DNA of 64,000 nt from NCBI GenBank assembly GCA_022749295.1, contig CP062007.1, forward strand, positions 2,232,001 through 2,296,000, in the 5' to 3' direction. This stretch comes from Flavobacteriaceae bacterium GSB9 (lineage in GTDB: Bacteria > Bacteroidota > Bacteroidia > Flavobacteriales > Flavobacteriaceae). The notes under the pieces are model-generated. The model ran no database searches and was not told the DNA's origin. It saw only the letters and a list, made by a program, of their open reading frames with translations. This document shows, in pieces, positions 16,540 to 25,513 of this stretch (within the stretch, counting starts at the first letter, position 1; each line of letters opens with the position of its first letter). A program made the translations under genes and the position numbers.

Positions 16540-19500
16540 ATGACGAAAAAATTATTTGTTGCCCTTTATCTTATAACATCGCTTTCAATCTTTTCACAAG
16601 AAAAAATTCCATTCATAGATTATGATACAGTCTATTCTCAGGCATCAAAAGCCATACAAGAGAATGATTATGAAAAAACTATTGATATTTTAGATCAAAT
16701 CAATAAAAACGATTCCACATATGCGAGTGTTTTGATTTCTAAATCATATTATCTGCTAAATTCTGAAAAGTACGAAGAGGCAATAAAAGTTACCGACGAA
16801 GGTTTACGCCTAAACAACTACGATACTAATTTATCATTTTACATAAATAAAGGGTTAGCCTTTGCGTCATTAGAAAAGTATAACGAGGCCATTCAAATTT
16901 ATAACGAGGGCTTAAAAACCTATCCTAATTATTATTTATTATGGTATAATAAAGGCGTTGCTTTAGAAACACTTAATAAAATCAATGAAGCTGTTTACGC
17001 CTACCAACAAGCAATCTTATTCAACCCAACTTATGCCAAATCACATCTTCAACTTGGAAATATCTGTTACAACCAAGAACTCATGTCTCAGGCACTTCTG
17101 TGCTACAATATGTACTTACTTTTAACTTTTGATGAAAATGGCGCCTTCAACACACTAAAATCTTTGAATAATTTGGTGGCTGAAAAAAATGAAAACATCG
17201 CGAACCCTGAATTGCAAATCTCTGATGATGATAAGCATTTTGAAAATATCGATTTAGTTTTGAGTAATAAAATAGCCCTAAACGAAAATTATGAAACAGG
17301 TAACAAAATTGATATTGCTCTAACAAGACAGAATCATGCACTAATAACCCAACTTGAAGATTTTGAAGGTGGCAATGGGTTTTGGGATAAAAAATACATT
17401 CCCTTTTTTCAATGGATAAAGAAGAACAACCTATTCGACAATTTCACATATACACTATCGTATTCAATTCAAAACGAAAAATATGCGAAGATTATTAAGC
17501 AAAAAGAAAAGGAAATCAAGGAATTTGTAGATCTATTCTACCCTAAATGGCATGATGTTTTAAAAGATAATACCTTGGTGTTCCAAGAAAAAAAACAGGA
17601 AGTTTCTTTTAATTATTACAACGGATACGTTCAAGCCATTGGAAAAATGAACAATACTGTAAGCATTGGCAAATGGAATTTTTATAACCAAAATGGCCAA
17701 TTGATATCGGTCGGCTCATATAATGATAAAGGAGAAAGGACAAGTACGTGGACCTGGTTTCACAACAACGGAAAAACCAAAGAGACTGCCAATTATAAAA
17801 ACGGCTTTTTGGAGGGAGAAAATCGTTTATTTCATAAAAACGGAAAGCCTTATATCTACGCCAATTATTTAAATAATGAATTAAATGGAGAATACCTATA
17901 CTATAACGATAAGGGAGCGCTCATTCAGAAAAAGTTCTTCAAAAATGGTGAATTAGACGGTTTATATCAATCATACTTTCCAGTGGGCAAGGATTTGCTT
18001 GAATTTAACATTCCTTACAAAAACGGATCAATCAGTAATTTGGCACATGAATACTACGCCGACGGAACAGTATATGCTGAAATGCCGTTTAGAGAAGGCA
18101 CAAGGCAGGGTGTAGAAAAAAAATACTTTTTAAATAAAAAAGTGTCTAGTGAAACAAATTATATTGATGGGGAACTAAACGGTAGCTACAAAAGTTACTA
18201 TACGAACGGAAACACACTTGAAGAAGGTCATGCTTCAGAAAACTACTATAACGGACCATGGAAATCTTATTATCGCGATGGCACCTTACAAGCAAGTTTT
18301 TCATATAACCAAGGAAGCTTAGATGGCGAATATAAATACTTCGACACCGACGGTAAACCTTACTATGACTACCTATACAGAAAAGGCGAAATAATAGAAT
18401 ACAAATACTACGACAAAAAGGGCAATGTTTTAAGTGAAGGCAAGAAGAAAGGTGGAGAGTTTCAATTTAAAGGGCACCACCCTAATGGTAATATTTTATC
18501 GAAAGGACTTTATGACATTACAGGAGGAAAAGAAGGATATTGGGAGTTTTTTTCGAAGAATGGTGTCTTAATAGAAAAAGGCAACTACTCTAAAAACAAA
18601 GCTACTGGAGAATACATTCTGTACCACAATAACGGGAAAGTGGAATCTATCAGTAATTATGTAAACGATTCTCTATCTGGATATTATTCAAATTATTTTA
18701 AAAACGGACAACTAAAAAGACAAGGTTGGTATAAAAATAATCTTGGTCACGGTGAATGGCAATCTTATTATATTGATGGTACGTTACAGGTTATAAATTT
18801 TTATCACAAGGATAAATTACATGGTGTCCAGGAATTTTACAGTGTTGATGGCAAACTAGAGCACACAAGCAAATACCGCTATGGTGAACTTTTGGAAGAA
18901 ACGTATTTTGACATCCAGGGTAACCTTATCAATACCGTTAATTACGAACCAAACGCCAGCAACTTTACAATAAAAATTTTACACCAGAATAAAACACCTA
19001 ATGTAGTTATTGACTATGTTAACGGTATAAAACATGGCAAATACTTAGGTTATGATTTCTACGGAAATAAATCAACCGAAGGAAACTATTGGAATGGTGC
19101 TCAAGATGGTAAATGGATTTGGTATTACGATAATGGCAAAACAGAGAGTGCCATGAACTACAAAAACGGCAACCTAAACGGAGAAAGCCTGAACTATTAC
19201 GAAGATGGGGCTGTTGAAGCTCAATTATTTTACGAATATGGTAAAAGGGTAAACACTTGGGTTAGGTATCATGAAAACGGTAAGAAAGCCAGAACCACAG
19301 ATTATGTTGACGACGTTTTACATGGAAAAACTGTTTTTTACTGCCCATCCGGAAACCTTCAACTTACAAGGTATTACAACCATGGTACGCTTATTGGATA
19401 CAGTTATTTAGATAAAAACTCCAAAGAATTGCCCATGATTCCTATAACAAATGAAACGACAAAAATAACGAGCTATTATAACAACGGAAATATTGCCAGG

Positions 19501-19836
19501 GAACTGGAATATAAAAATGGTAATTTAATTAATTCTTACAAGATATATTTCTATTCAGGGCAACTAAAAGAACAAATGCATTTTATTGATGATGAATACG
19601 ATGGCCTTAACATTGAGTATTATGAAAATGGCAAAATAAAAACCGAAAGCAATTACAATATGGGGGTTTTAGAAGGCTTGGTAAAAAAATACCATAAAAG
19701 TGGCAAACTAAAAGAGCTTATTAACTATAAAAATGATAAAAGATCTGGAGAAACCCATTATTACAATGAAAACCAAAAACTGGTAAAAAAAGAATTTTAC
19801 TTTAACGGCGAACTATACAGATCTAAAACCTACTAG
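16540..19836 (+). CDS. Exported TPR and MORN-repeat (YwqK-like) protein
   Basis: A 1098-residue protein with a signal peptide (ending SIFSQ). Residues about 25-205 are TPR repeats (YEKTIDILDQI, YEEAIKVTDEGL, YNEAIQIYNEGL). A linker of about 140 residues follows. From about 350 to the end there are roughly 25-30 tandem MORN_2/YwqK-like repeats of about 23 residues, with the recurring pattern YYxNGxxxxxxxYxxGxxxGxxxxY. Such repeats form long beta-sheet surfaces, usually in envelope proteins of unknown role. It starts a close run with two DUF3857 proteins (2-base gap to the next) and probably works with them at the cell envelope. No enzyme domain is visible. Confidence 0.8.
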   Translation: MTKKLFVALYLITSLSIFSQEKIPFIDYDTVYSQASKAIQENDYEKTIDILDQINKNDSTYASVLISKSYYLLNSEKYEEAIKVTDEGLRLNNYDTNLSFYINKGLAFASLEKYNEAIQIYNEGLKTYPNYYLLWYNKGVALETLNKINEAVYAYQQAILFNPTYAKSHLQLGNICYNQELMSQALLCYNMYLLLTFDENGAFNTLKSLNNLVAEKNENIANPELQISDDDKHFENIDLVLSNKIALNENYETGNKIDIALTRQNHALITQLEDFEGGNGFWDKKYIPFFQWIKKNNLFDNFTYTLSYSIQNEKYAKIIKQKEKEIKEFVDLFYPKWHDVLKDNTLVFQEKKQEVSFNYYNGYVQAIGKMNNTVSIGKWNFYNQNGQLISVGSYNDKGERTSTWTWFHNNGKTKETANYKNGFLEGENRLFHKNGKPYIYANYLNNELNGEYLYYNDKGALIQKKFFKNGELDGLYQSYFPVGKDLLEFNIPYKNGSISNLAHEYYADGTVYAEMPFREGTRQGVEKKYFLNKKVSSETNYIDGELNGSYKSYYTNGNTLEEGHASENYYNGPWKSYYRDGTLQASFSYNQGSLDGEYKYFDTDGKPYYDYLYRKGEIIEYKYYDKKGNVLSEGKKKGGEFQFKGHHPNGNILSKGLYDITGGKEGYWEFFSKNGVLIEKGNYSKNKATGEYILYHNNGKVESISNYVNDSLSGYYSNYFKNGQLKRQGWYKNNLGHGEWQSYYIDGTLQVINFYHKDKLHGVQEFYSVDGKLEHTSKYRYGELLEETYFDIQGNLINTVNYEPNASNFTIKILHQNKTPNVVIDYVNGIKHGKYLGYDFYGNKSTEGNYWNGAQDGKWIWYYDNGKTESAMNYKNGNLNGESLNYYEDGAVEAQLFYEYGKRVNTWVRYHENGKKARTTDYVDDVLHGKTVFYCPSGNLQLTRYYNHGTLIGYSYLDKNSKELPMIPITNETTKITSYYNNGNIARELEYKNGNLINSYKIYFYSGQLKEQMHFIDDEYDGLNIEYYENGKIKTESNYNMGVLEGLVKKYHKSGKLKELINYKNDKRSGETHYYNENQKLVKKEFYFNGELYRSKTY

Positions 19837-19838
19837 GA

Positions 19839-21758
19839 ATGCGCTTTATTTTTATTTTTATTTGTTTATCGCACTTAGGCAGTTTTGCTCAAGAATCTGC
19901 AGAATTCAATCTTTATAAAAAACTCTATCCCAATGCAAAATCGGTAAGAGTTAATCAAAACACCATGGTTACTATCAAGCTTAATTATGGTAAATTAGAT
20001 ATCACCCAAGAATTTTTTGAGGAAGACCTATACTTGGACGAGGGAGCGAGCTACAATGCCAAAAAAGCATTGAATTTCTCTTCATTTTTTGAGCTAGATA
20101 AGGTAGAAGCGTCTTCTTTTACTTATTCAGATGGTAAATACAAAGAATTTGAAGTAACCGATTTTAAGGAAAAAGATGAGTTAGACCACTCTTTTTACGA
20201 TGACACGAAATCATTAACTTTCATTTTCCCTAATCTAAAAAAAGGGTCGAAATCTGTATTAAAATATTCCGAGAACGTTAAAAACCCACGCTTTTTGAGT
20301 CCCTTTTATTTTGGAGACTTTTCACCAATAGTTAATAATAAAGTTACAATAATAGCCGATAAAGAAATCGACCTAACTTTTAAAGCATTTAATATAGATT
20401 CTTTAAATATTGATTTCAATAAGGTTGAAAAACGCCGCACTAACATTTATACATGGGAACTAAAAAACACAGATCAATACAAATATGAGCCTAGCACTCC
20501 TACGTACAAAAAAATTCTTCCGCATATTGTACCTATCATAACCTCATATAAATCAGATGACACAAACATCCGTTTGGCCAAAAACGTATCAGATTTATAC
20601 GATTGGTATTATTCATTGGTAAAAAATATAAACAATGATAAGCCAAACGAAGAACTTATAAGGCTTGTAAAAGAACTTACAGCCAATAAAACGACTGATT
20701 TAGAAAAAGTAAAATCGATATACTACTGGACCCAAAAAAATATAAAATATATTGCCTTTGAATATGCCTTAGGCGGATTTATTCCTAGAGAAGCTAACGA
20801 TGTTTTCCAAAAAAAATACGGCGATTGTAAAGACAACTCCAGTATTTTATATAGCATGCTAAAGATTGCTGGCATAAAAGGAGACTTAACCTGGATAGGG
20901 ACCCGAAGTATACCATACAGCTACGAAGAACTACCTACCCCTATGGTCGACAACCACATGATTTTATCATACACAAACAAAGATGGCCAAACATACTTTT
21001 TAGACGCTACTGGAAGGTATCAGTCCATAGATTACCCAACTTCGTTTATTCAGGGTAAGGAAGCATTAATTGCCAATGGAGAATCTAAGTTCGTTATAAA
21101 AAAAGTACCCGTTCTGCCAGCAATAAAAAATGCGGTTATCGATACTACAACCGTAAACCTGCTAAATGAAAATTTAGTAGGGCAATCTAAAACAGAAATT
21201 GCTGGATACAACAAGATCGACACCTTTCATTTCTTAGAAGAAAAAACCTCTGAAGAAAAAACAAAGGCCTTTTATAATACCAGATTGCAAAAAGGGAACA
21301 ACAAATTTTTAATCCATTTTTTCACAGAAACCAATAAATTCGATTACGAAAAAAACTTAATCATAAATTACGATTTTACAATTAATGATTATGCTAAAAA
21401 AATGGGAGATGAAATTTATGTTAATCTAAATCTTAACAAAGATTTATCCTCACACAAAACCGAAGAAGACAGAAAAAATGCCATTGAATATGAACACACT
21501 AACTATTTTAACTACACTACTTACTTAAATATACCCAATGGTTACAAACTAAATTATTTACCAGAAAATATTAATCTCTCCAACGAATATTTAAATGCTA
21601 GCATTAATTACGAGGTGAAAAATAACAGAATTAAATACAGTCACACCTATAGCTTAAATACTATTAGCTTAAATACTAACCAACAGAAAGAAGTCAATAA
21701 ACTCATTAAAAAAATAGAAAATGCCTTTAAAGAAGTTATCGTCTTAAAAAAATTATAA
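19839..21758 (+). CDS. DUF3857 and transglutaminase-like domain protein
   Basis: A 639-residue exported protein with a signal peptide (ending SFAQ). A DUF3857 beta-domain covers about residues 45-215, then a transglutaminase-like fold with the papain-type triad: Cys330 in KYGDCKDNSS, His in VDNHMILSY and Asp in FLDATGR. Family members are suspected envelope cysteine proteases or transamidases, and no substrate is known. The C-terminal part is beta-rich. It lies 2 bases after the repeat protein and 5 bases before a paralogue with a broken triad. Confidence 0.85.
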   Translation: MRFIFIFICLSHLGSFAQESAEFNLYKKLYPNAKSVRVNQNTMVTIKLNYGKLDITQEFFEEDLYLDEGASYNAKKALNFSSFFELDKVEASSFTYSDGKYKEFEVTDFKEKDELDHSFYDDTKSLTFIFPNLKKGSKSVLKYSENVKNPRFLSPFYFGDFSPIVNNKVTIIADKEIDLTFKAFNIDSLNIDFNKVEKRRTNIYTWELKNTDQYKYEPSTPTYKKILPHIVPIITSYKSDDTNIRLAKNVSDLYDWYYSLVKNINNDKPNEELIRLVKELTANKTTDLEKVKSIYYWTQKNIKYIAFEYALGGFIPREANDVFQKKYGDCKDNSSILYSMLKIAGIKGDLTWIGTRSIPYSYEELPTPMVDNHMILSYTNKDGQTYFLDATGRYQSIDYPTSFIQGKEALIANGESKFVIKKVPVLPAIKNAVIDTTTVNLLNENLVGQSKTEIAGYNKIDTFHFLEEKTSEEKTKAFYNTRLQKGNNKFLIHFFTETNKFDYEKNLIINYDFTINDYAKKMGDEIYVNLNLNKDLSSHKTEEDRKNAIEYEHTNYFNYTTYLNIPNGYKLNYLPENINLSNEYLNASINYEVKNNRIKYSHTYSLNTISLNTNQQKEVNKLIKKIENAFKEVIVLKKL

Positions 21759-21763
21759 TTCAC

Positions 21764-23728
21764 ATGCCAACATCAAAACTAACTTTCGCTCTTTTATTCC
21801 TAGTAAACATCGGCTTATCTCAAAACAAACCGTTTTATCTAGATTACACATGGAGCGAAAATCCCACCTACGAAATAGCCAACAAAACACAGGTACCGTT
21901 AATCGCCATTAAAGACAAAATAATTACAGAATTTTTCTTTCAAGAAGAAGGCTTAGTAGAGTACTTTTTAGAACATCGCGTTTTATGGTTAAACTCTGAT
22001 GATAAAATAGAAGACTATAATAAAGTGTATTTACCATACACATCAAATTCTGAACTTAAAGTCAACAAAGCCCGAGTAATTAAAGAAGATGGAAAAATTA
22101 TTGAATTGGATGATAGTAAAATCCTAACAGCTCAAGACGAAGAGACCGGTCGCAACTATAAGTACTTTGCCTTTGAAGGTATTGAAAAAGGAAGTTTTAT
22201 AGAGTATTATTATGTCGTTAGGCGCTATCCAAGATATAAAGGCAATAAAATAACGCTGCAATCAGATTACACAAAAAACAATGTTGAGTTCGATTTATTT
22301 GCACCAAACAATTTAATATTTGATTTTAAGACCCTAAACAACACCCCAGAAATAACAAGGGACACCCTTACTAAAAATAAACGGCACTGGAACTTAAAAA
22401 TCGACCAAATAGAACCACTGGAAAATGAGGAAATGTCTGCCTACAATGCATCTAAAAAAGCTGTTATTTATAAGCTAGACAGAAATACCGCCGATAATTC
22501 TAAAGACATATCTTCTTACGGCAATGTTGCACAAAACATTCATGCTTTTTATTATGGGGGATTAAAAGGAAAAACAGAGAATCTACTCAAAAAATTCATC
22601 AAAGAAGCAACAAAAGGGAAAGAACCAAACGAAGAAACACTCATAAGAAAACTTGAGTTCTTTATAAAATCGAACGTATATCTTACTGAAGATGGCAGCA
22701 GCAACTTTAAAGATTTGGATGAAGTTTTAAGCAAAAAAATCGCAAACGAAGTAGGTTTGCTAAAGCTATACATTGCATTATTTAGAACCCTGAATATAAA
22801 ACACGAAATAGTTATTACCAGTAATAGAAAAGATTTAAAATTTGATAAAAACTTTGAAGCAAACAATTTTTTAACCGACTTTTTAATTTACTTCAACAAA
22901 TCAAAAAAATTTCTATCTCCAACCGAGTTAAATTCAAGATATGGTTTCCCTCCCGCTTATTTAACCGATAATTATGGCCTATTCATTAAAGAGATTAAGG
23001 TAGGTGATTTTGTGTCTGGTGTAGGCGAAGTTAAATACATAAACCCAATAAAAGCAGACAAAACTGTAGATAAAATGGTTATTGATGTAAATTTTGAAAA
23101 AAATAACATTTCTAATTGTTCGGTAAAACTACACCGATCTATGGCCGGCTATTACGCCATGTATTTTCAACCCTATATTCATTTAGCAAAAGAAGAAGAA
23201 AAGCAAAAATTAATAGAGGGCTTTGCAAAAAACATCAACGAAAATATTAACGTTACACACCATGAAGTTATAAACGATGACCCTGAATTATTTGGCATCA
23301 AACCTATTGAGTTTATAATAGATTTTAACACCGAAGCATTGGTTGAAAAGGCAGGAAAAAAATATCTGGTAAAAGTTGGTGATTTAATTGGTAGGCAAAT
23401 GCAACTATATCAAGAAAAAGAACGAGTTCTTCCTGTAGAGAATGAATTTACAAAGAGTTACTACAGAAAAATTAACATAAAAATACCTGAGGGCTACAAA
23501 GTTGCTAATCTAGATGATATTAACATTAAAAATTCATTTACAGAAAATGAAGAGGAAACGCTTATTTTCCATTCATATTTCAAACTTAACGATAATCTAC
23601 TAACCATTACTGCAGACGAGCATTACAGAGAAAACATAATAGAAAAAGAGCATTACGAAGACTATAGAACCGTAATAAATAGCGCCGCTGATTTTAACAA
23701 ACTAGTTCTTGTGTTCGAACCAATATAA
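21764..23728 (+). CDS. DUF3857 protein with degenerate transglutaminase-like domain
   Basis: A 654-residue exported paralogue of the preceding gene (signal peptide ending IGLSQ; DUF3857 part about residues 50-220). Alignment by eye places KKYGDCKDNSS of the neighbour on KKIANEVGLLK here, so the nucleophile Cys is replaced by Glu329. The neighbour's NHMILSY aligns with LTDFLIYF and FLDATG with FLSPTE, so His and Asp are lost too. It is probably not an enzyme and may act as a partner or regulator of the active paralogue. yraN follows 14 bases later. Confidence 0.8.
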   Translation: MPTSKLTFALLFLVNIGLSQNKPFYLDYTWSENPTYEIANKTQVPLIAIKDKIITEFFFQEEGLVEYFLEHRVLWLNSDDKIEDYNKVYLPYTSNSELKVNKARVIKEDGKIIELDDSKILTAQDEETGRNYKYFAFEGIEKGSFIEYYYVVRRYPRYKGNKITLQSDYTKNNVEFDLFAPNNLIFDFKTLNNTPEITRDTLTKNKRHWNLKIDQIEPLENEEMSAYNASKKAVIYKLDRNTADNSKDISSYGNVAQNIHAFYYGGLKGKTENLLKKFIKEATKGKEPNEETLIRKLEFFIKSNVYLTEDGSSNFKDLDEVLSKKIANEVGLLKLYIALFRTLNIKHEIVITSNRKDLKFDKNFEANNFLTDFLIYFNKSKKFLSPTELNSRYGFPPAYLTDNYGLFIKEIKVGDFVSGVGEVKYINPIKADKTVDKMVIDVNFEKNNISNCSVKLHRSMAGYYAMYFQPYIHLAKEEEKQKLIEGFAKNINENINVTHHEVINDDPELFGIKPIEFIIDFNTEALVEKAGKKYLVKVGDLIGRQMQLYQEKERVLPVENEFTKSYYRKINIKIPEGYKVANLDDINIKNSFTENEEETLIFHSYFKLNDNLLTITADEHYRENIIEKEHYEDYRTVINSAADFNKLVLVFEPI

Positions 23729-23742
23729 ACGGCTAATTATTA

Positions 23743-24102
23743 ATGGCACAACACAACCAACTCGGTAAAAAAGGCGAACAACTGGCAGTAGATTTTCTAT
23801 TGAAAAACGATTATGATATTATAGAACGCAATTACCGTTTTGACAAAGCCGAGGTGGATATTATCGCCCGAAAAAATGAAACTTTGGCCATTATTGAAGT
23901 GAAAACCCGTTCAACTACCGATTTTGGAAATCCTCAAGATTTTGTAAAACCTAAACAAATTCAACGGTTAGTTAAGGCCGTTAACGAATATGTTACTGTT
24001 AAGGCATTGGATGTGGAAGTACGGTTTGATATTATTGCCATCGTAAAGCAAGGTAAAAGCTTCTACATTGAGCATTTGGAGAACGCTTTTTACCATTTTT
24101 GA
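23743..24102 (+). CDS. yraN: YraN family endonuclease-like protein (UPF0102)
   Basis: A 119-residue cytosolic protein of the UPF0102 family, which has a restriction-endonuclease-like fold. The conserved layout is present: LGKKGEQLAVDFL, ERNYRF, AEVDIIARK and AIIEVKTRS, with the Glu/Asp/ExK residues of a PD-(D/E)XK site. The cellular role is not settled. It is the last gene of the close-packed run starting at 16540, although its function need not relate to the envelope genes. Confidence 0.9.
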   Translation: MAQHNQLGKKGEQLAVDFLLKNDYDIIERNYRFDKAEVDIIARKNETLAIIEVKTRSTTDFGNPQDFVKPKQIQRLVKAVNEYVTVKALDVEVRFDIIAIVKQGKSFYIEHLENAFYHF

Positions 24103-24112
24103 AAATGAGTGC

Positions 24113-24140
24113 GAGATACTGAAACAAGTTCAGAATGACG
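24113..24140 (-). repeat. Dispersed intergenic hairpin element
   Basis: Read on the minus strand it starts CGTCATTCTGAACTTG and ends ATCTC, matching the element at 59312-59339 in 26 of 28 positions. It lies between convergent yraN and the thioredoxin gene. Confidence 0.6.
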
Positions 24141-24146
24141 AAAAAT

Positions 24147-25478
24147 CTAATCTTCACTTTCAAAAAACGCTTTTAAATCTTCAAATGTCAACGGTTTTTC
24201 AGCGATTTCCTTTTTTTCATTCAATATAAAGTAGGTTGGGGTTGCCGTTACACCGTATTGATTTCCTATTTCGTTATCCCATTTTCCGCCGCCATAAACA
24301 TGAATAAAATTAGGGAGCTTTAAGATTATTTCTTTCCACTTTGTTGGGTCGTCTTCCAAAGCCACGGCAACTACTTTTACCAAGCCTTTTTCTTTCGATT
24401 TAACAAAATCTGACAATTGTGGAATTTCTTCTAAACAATGTGGACATGTGCTATTCCAGAATACAATAATATAGTTTTTGGCTAACTTTAATTCACTCAA
24501 TTTCTTGCTCACCAAAGTTCCATTTTCTTTTACTTTAACATTGAAATCGGGTGCTGGGCTTCCAATAGATATGTCCCTGAACAGAATTAAGGTGTGCAAT
24601 AGTTTTTGATCGTTCAATTCTACAGCAATATCCATCAAATAGTTTTCAGCAATATGGTTGGCGACTTCTTCATGCCCTAAATCGGCCATTTGCTGCCATA
24701 AATCGACCAACAAAATACGCTTTACTTTTATTGGAGCCGCTTTCATTTTGCTGCAAAACACATCAATGTTGTCCTTGTAGGTTTCAACATCATCTTTGGT
24801 ATTAGAAGACATCCCAAAAACGAAATTCAACATTTTTTCTAGCAACAAACTTGAACTTTGTAACGTTTTATTTGTAAAATCTATATGGTCAAAATAATGG
24901 GTTTCCAACTTATTTATATAGGTTTCTACATCCAATGCCTTTTTAGGGATAAAAGGCTTGTTCGCCTTTATAAACTCTAGTGCAATAGTTCCTTTGGCCG
25001 CTTTTTCATAATTTAGTTGGGTTTCCTTTTGAGTTTTAAATATGGCCTTTAGCGCCATTGTATCTTTGCTATGCTGACCGTAATAATTACCAATACTTTG
25101 CGTTACCAAAGACATGCTGTTAGTGTAGGAAGACAGCAGTTTGTTTTCTGTAGATTTTATGAAATCTACTCCTGTTTCGGCATTAAAGGTAAGTTCAATA
25201 TTTTCTTTTCCGTTATAGATAATATCAAAATTATAGTCTTCTTGAGGAATGGCATAAACCAAGCGGTAAACACCTTTTTTAGCCGTAGAATCCAATTTGA
25301 ACTCAAACCAACCTTCTTCTTTAATTTCCGAATTGCCAATATACTCTGAAACGGTAGGTGTTACCTTGTACAAAAGGGCAACTTCATAATCTCCTGGAGG
25401 AGAAAACACGCCTTTAATAGTATGTTGCCCCCAAATAAAACATGGAAGTAAAACTGCTAAATAGAATAATCGTTTCAA
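24147..25478 (-). CDS. TlpA-like thioredoxin domain protein, exported
   Basis: A 443-residue protein with a signal peptide (ending FIWGQ) and an N-terminal region of about 300 residues: a beta-rich DUF4369-like first third, then helices. A C-terminal TlpA/AhpC-type thioredoxin domain carries the redox motif CPHC in WNSTCPHCLEEIPQL and the cis-Pro TPTYF. Such Bacteroidota proteins reduce or isomerise disulfides outside the inner membrane. The gene is followed by a dispersed element and preceded, 35 bases upstream, by the end of mfd, which may be cotranscribed with it. Confidence 0.85.
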   Translation of the reverse strand: MKRLFYLAVLLPCFIWGQHTIKGVFSPPGDYEVALLYKVTPTVSEYIGNSEIKEEGWFEFKLDSTAKKGVYRLVYAIPQEDYNFDIIYNGKENIELTFNAETGVDFIKSTENKLLSSYTNSMSLVTQSIGNYYGQHSKDTMALKAIFKTQKETQLNYEKAAKGTIALEFIKANKPFIPKKALDVETYINKLETHYFDHIDFTNKTLQSSSLLLEKMLNFVFGMSSNTKDDVETYKDNIDVFCSKMKAAPIKVKRILLVDLWQQMADLGHEEVANHIAENYLMDIAVELNDQKLLHTLILFRDISIGSPAPDFNVKVKENGTLVSKKLSELKLAKNYIIVFWNSTCPHCLEEIPQLSDFVKSKEKGLVKVVAVALEDDPTKWKEIILKLPNFIHVYGGGKWDNEIGNQYGVTATPTYFILNEKKEIAEKPLTFEDLKAFFESED

Positions 25479-25513
25479 ATCATTAATTAATTTATGCTGT
25501 TAAAAAACAATAA

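Noticed and set aside
16540-19836. Reading the MORN/YwqK repeats as a toxin-antitoxin system
   Set aside because: Databases label these repeats 'toxin-antitoxin' by association, but there is no toxin domain or small partner gene; the protein is exported and lies with DUF3857 genes.
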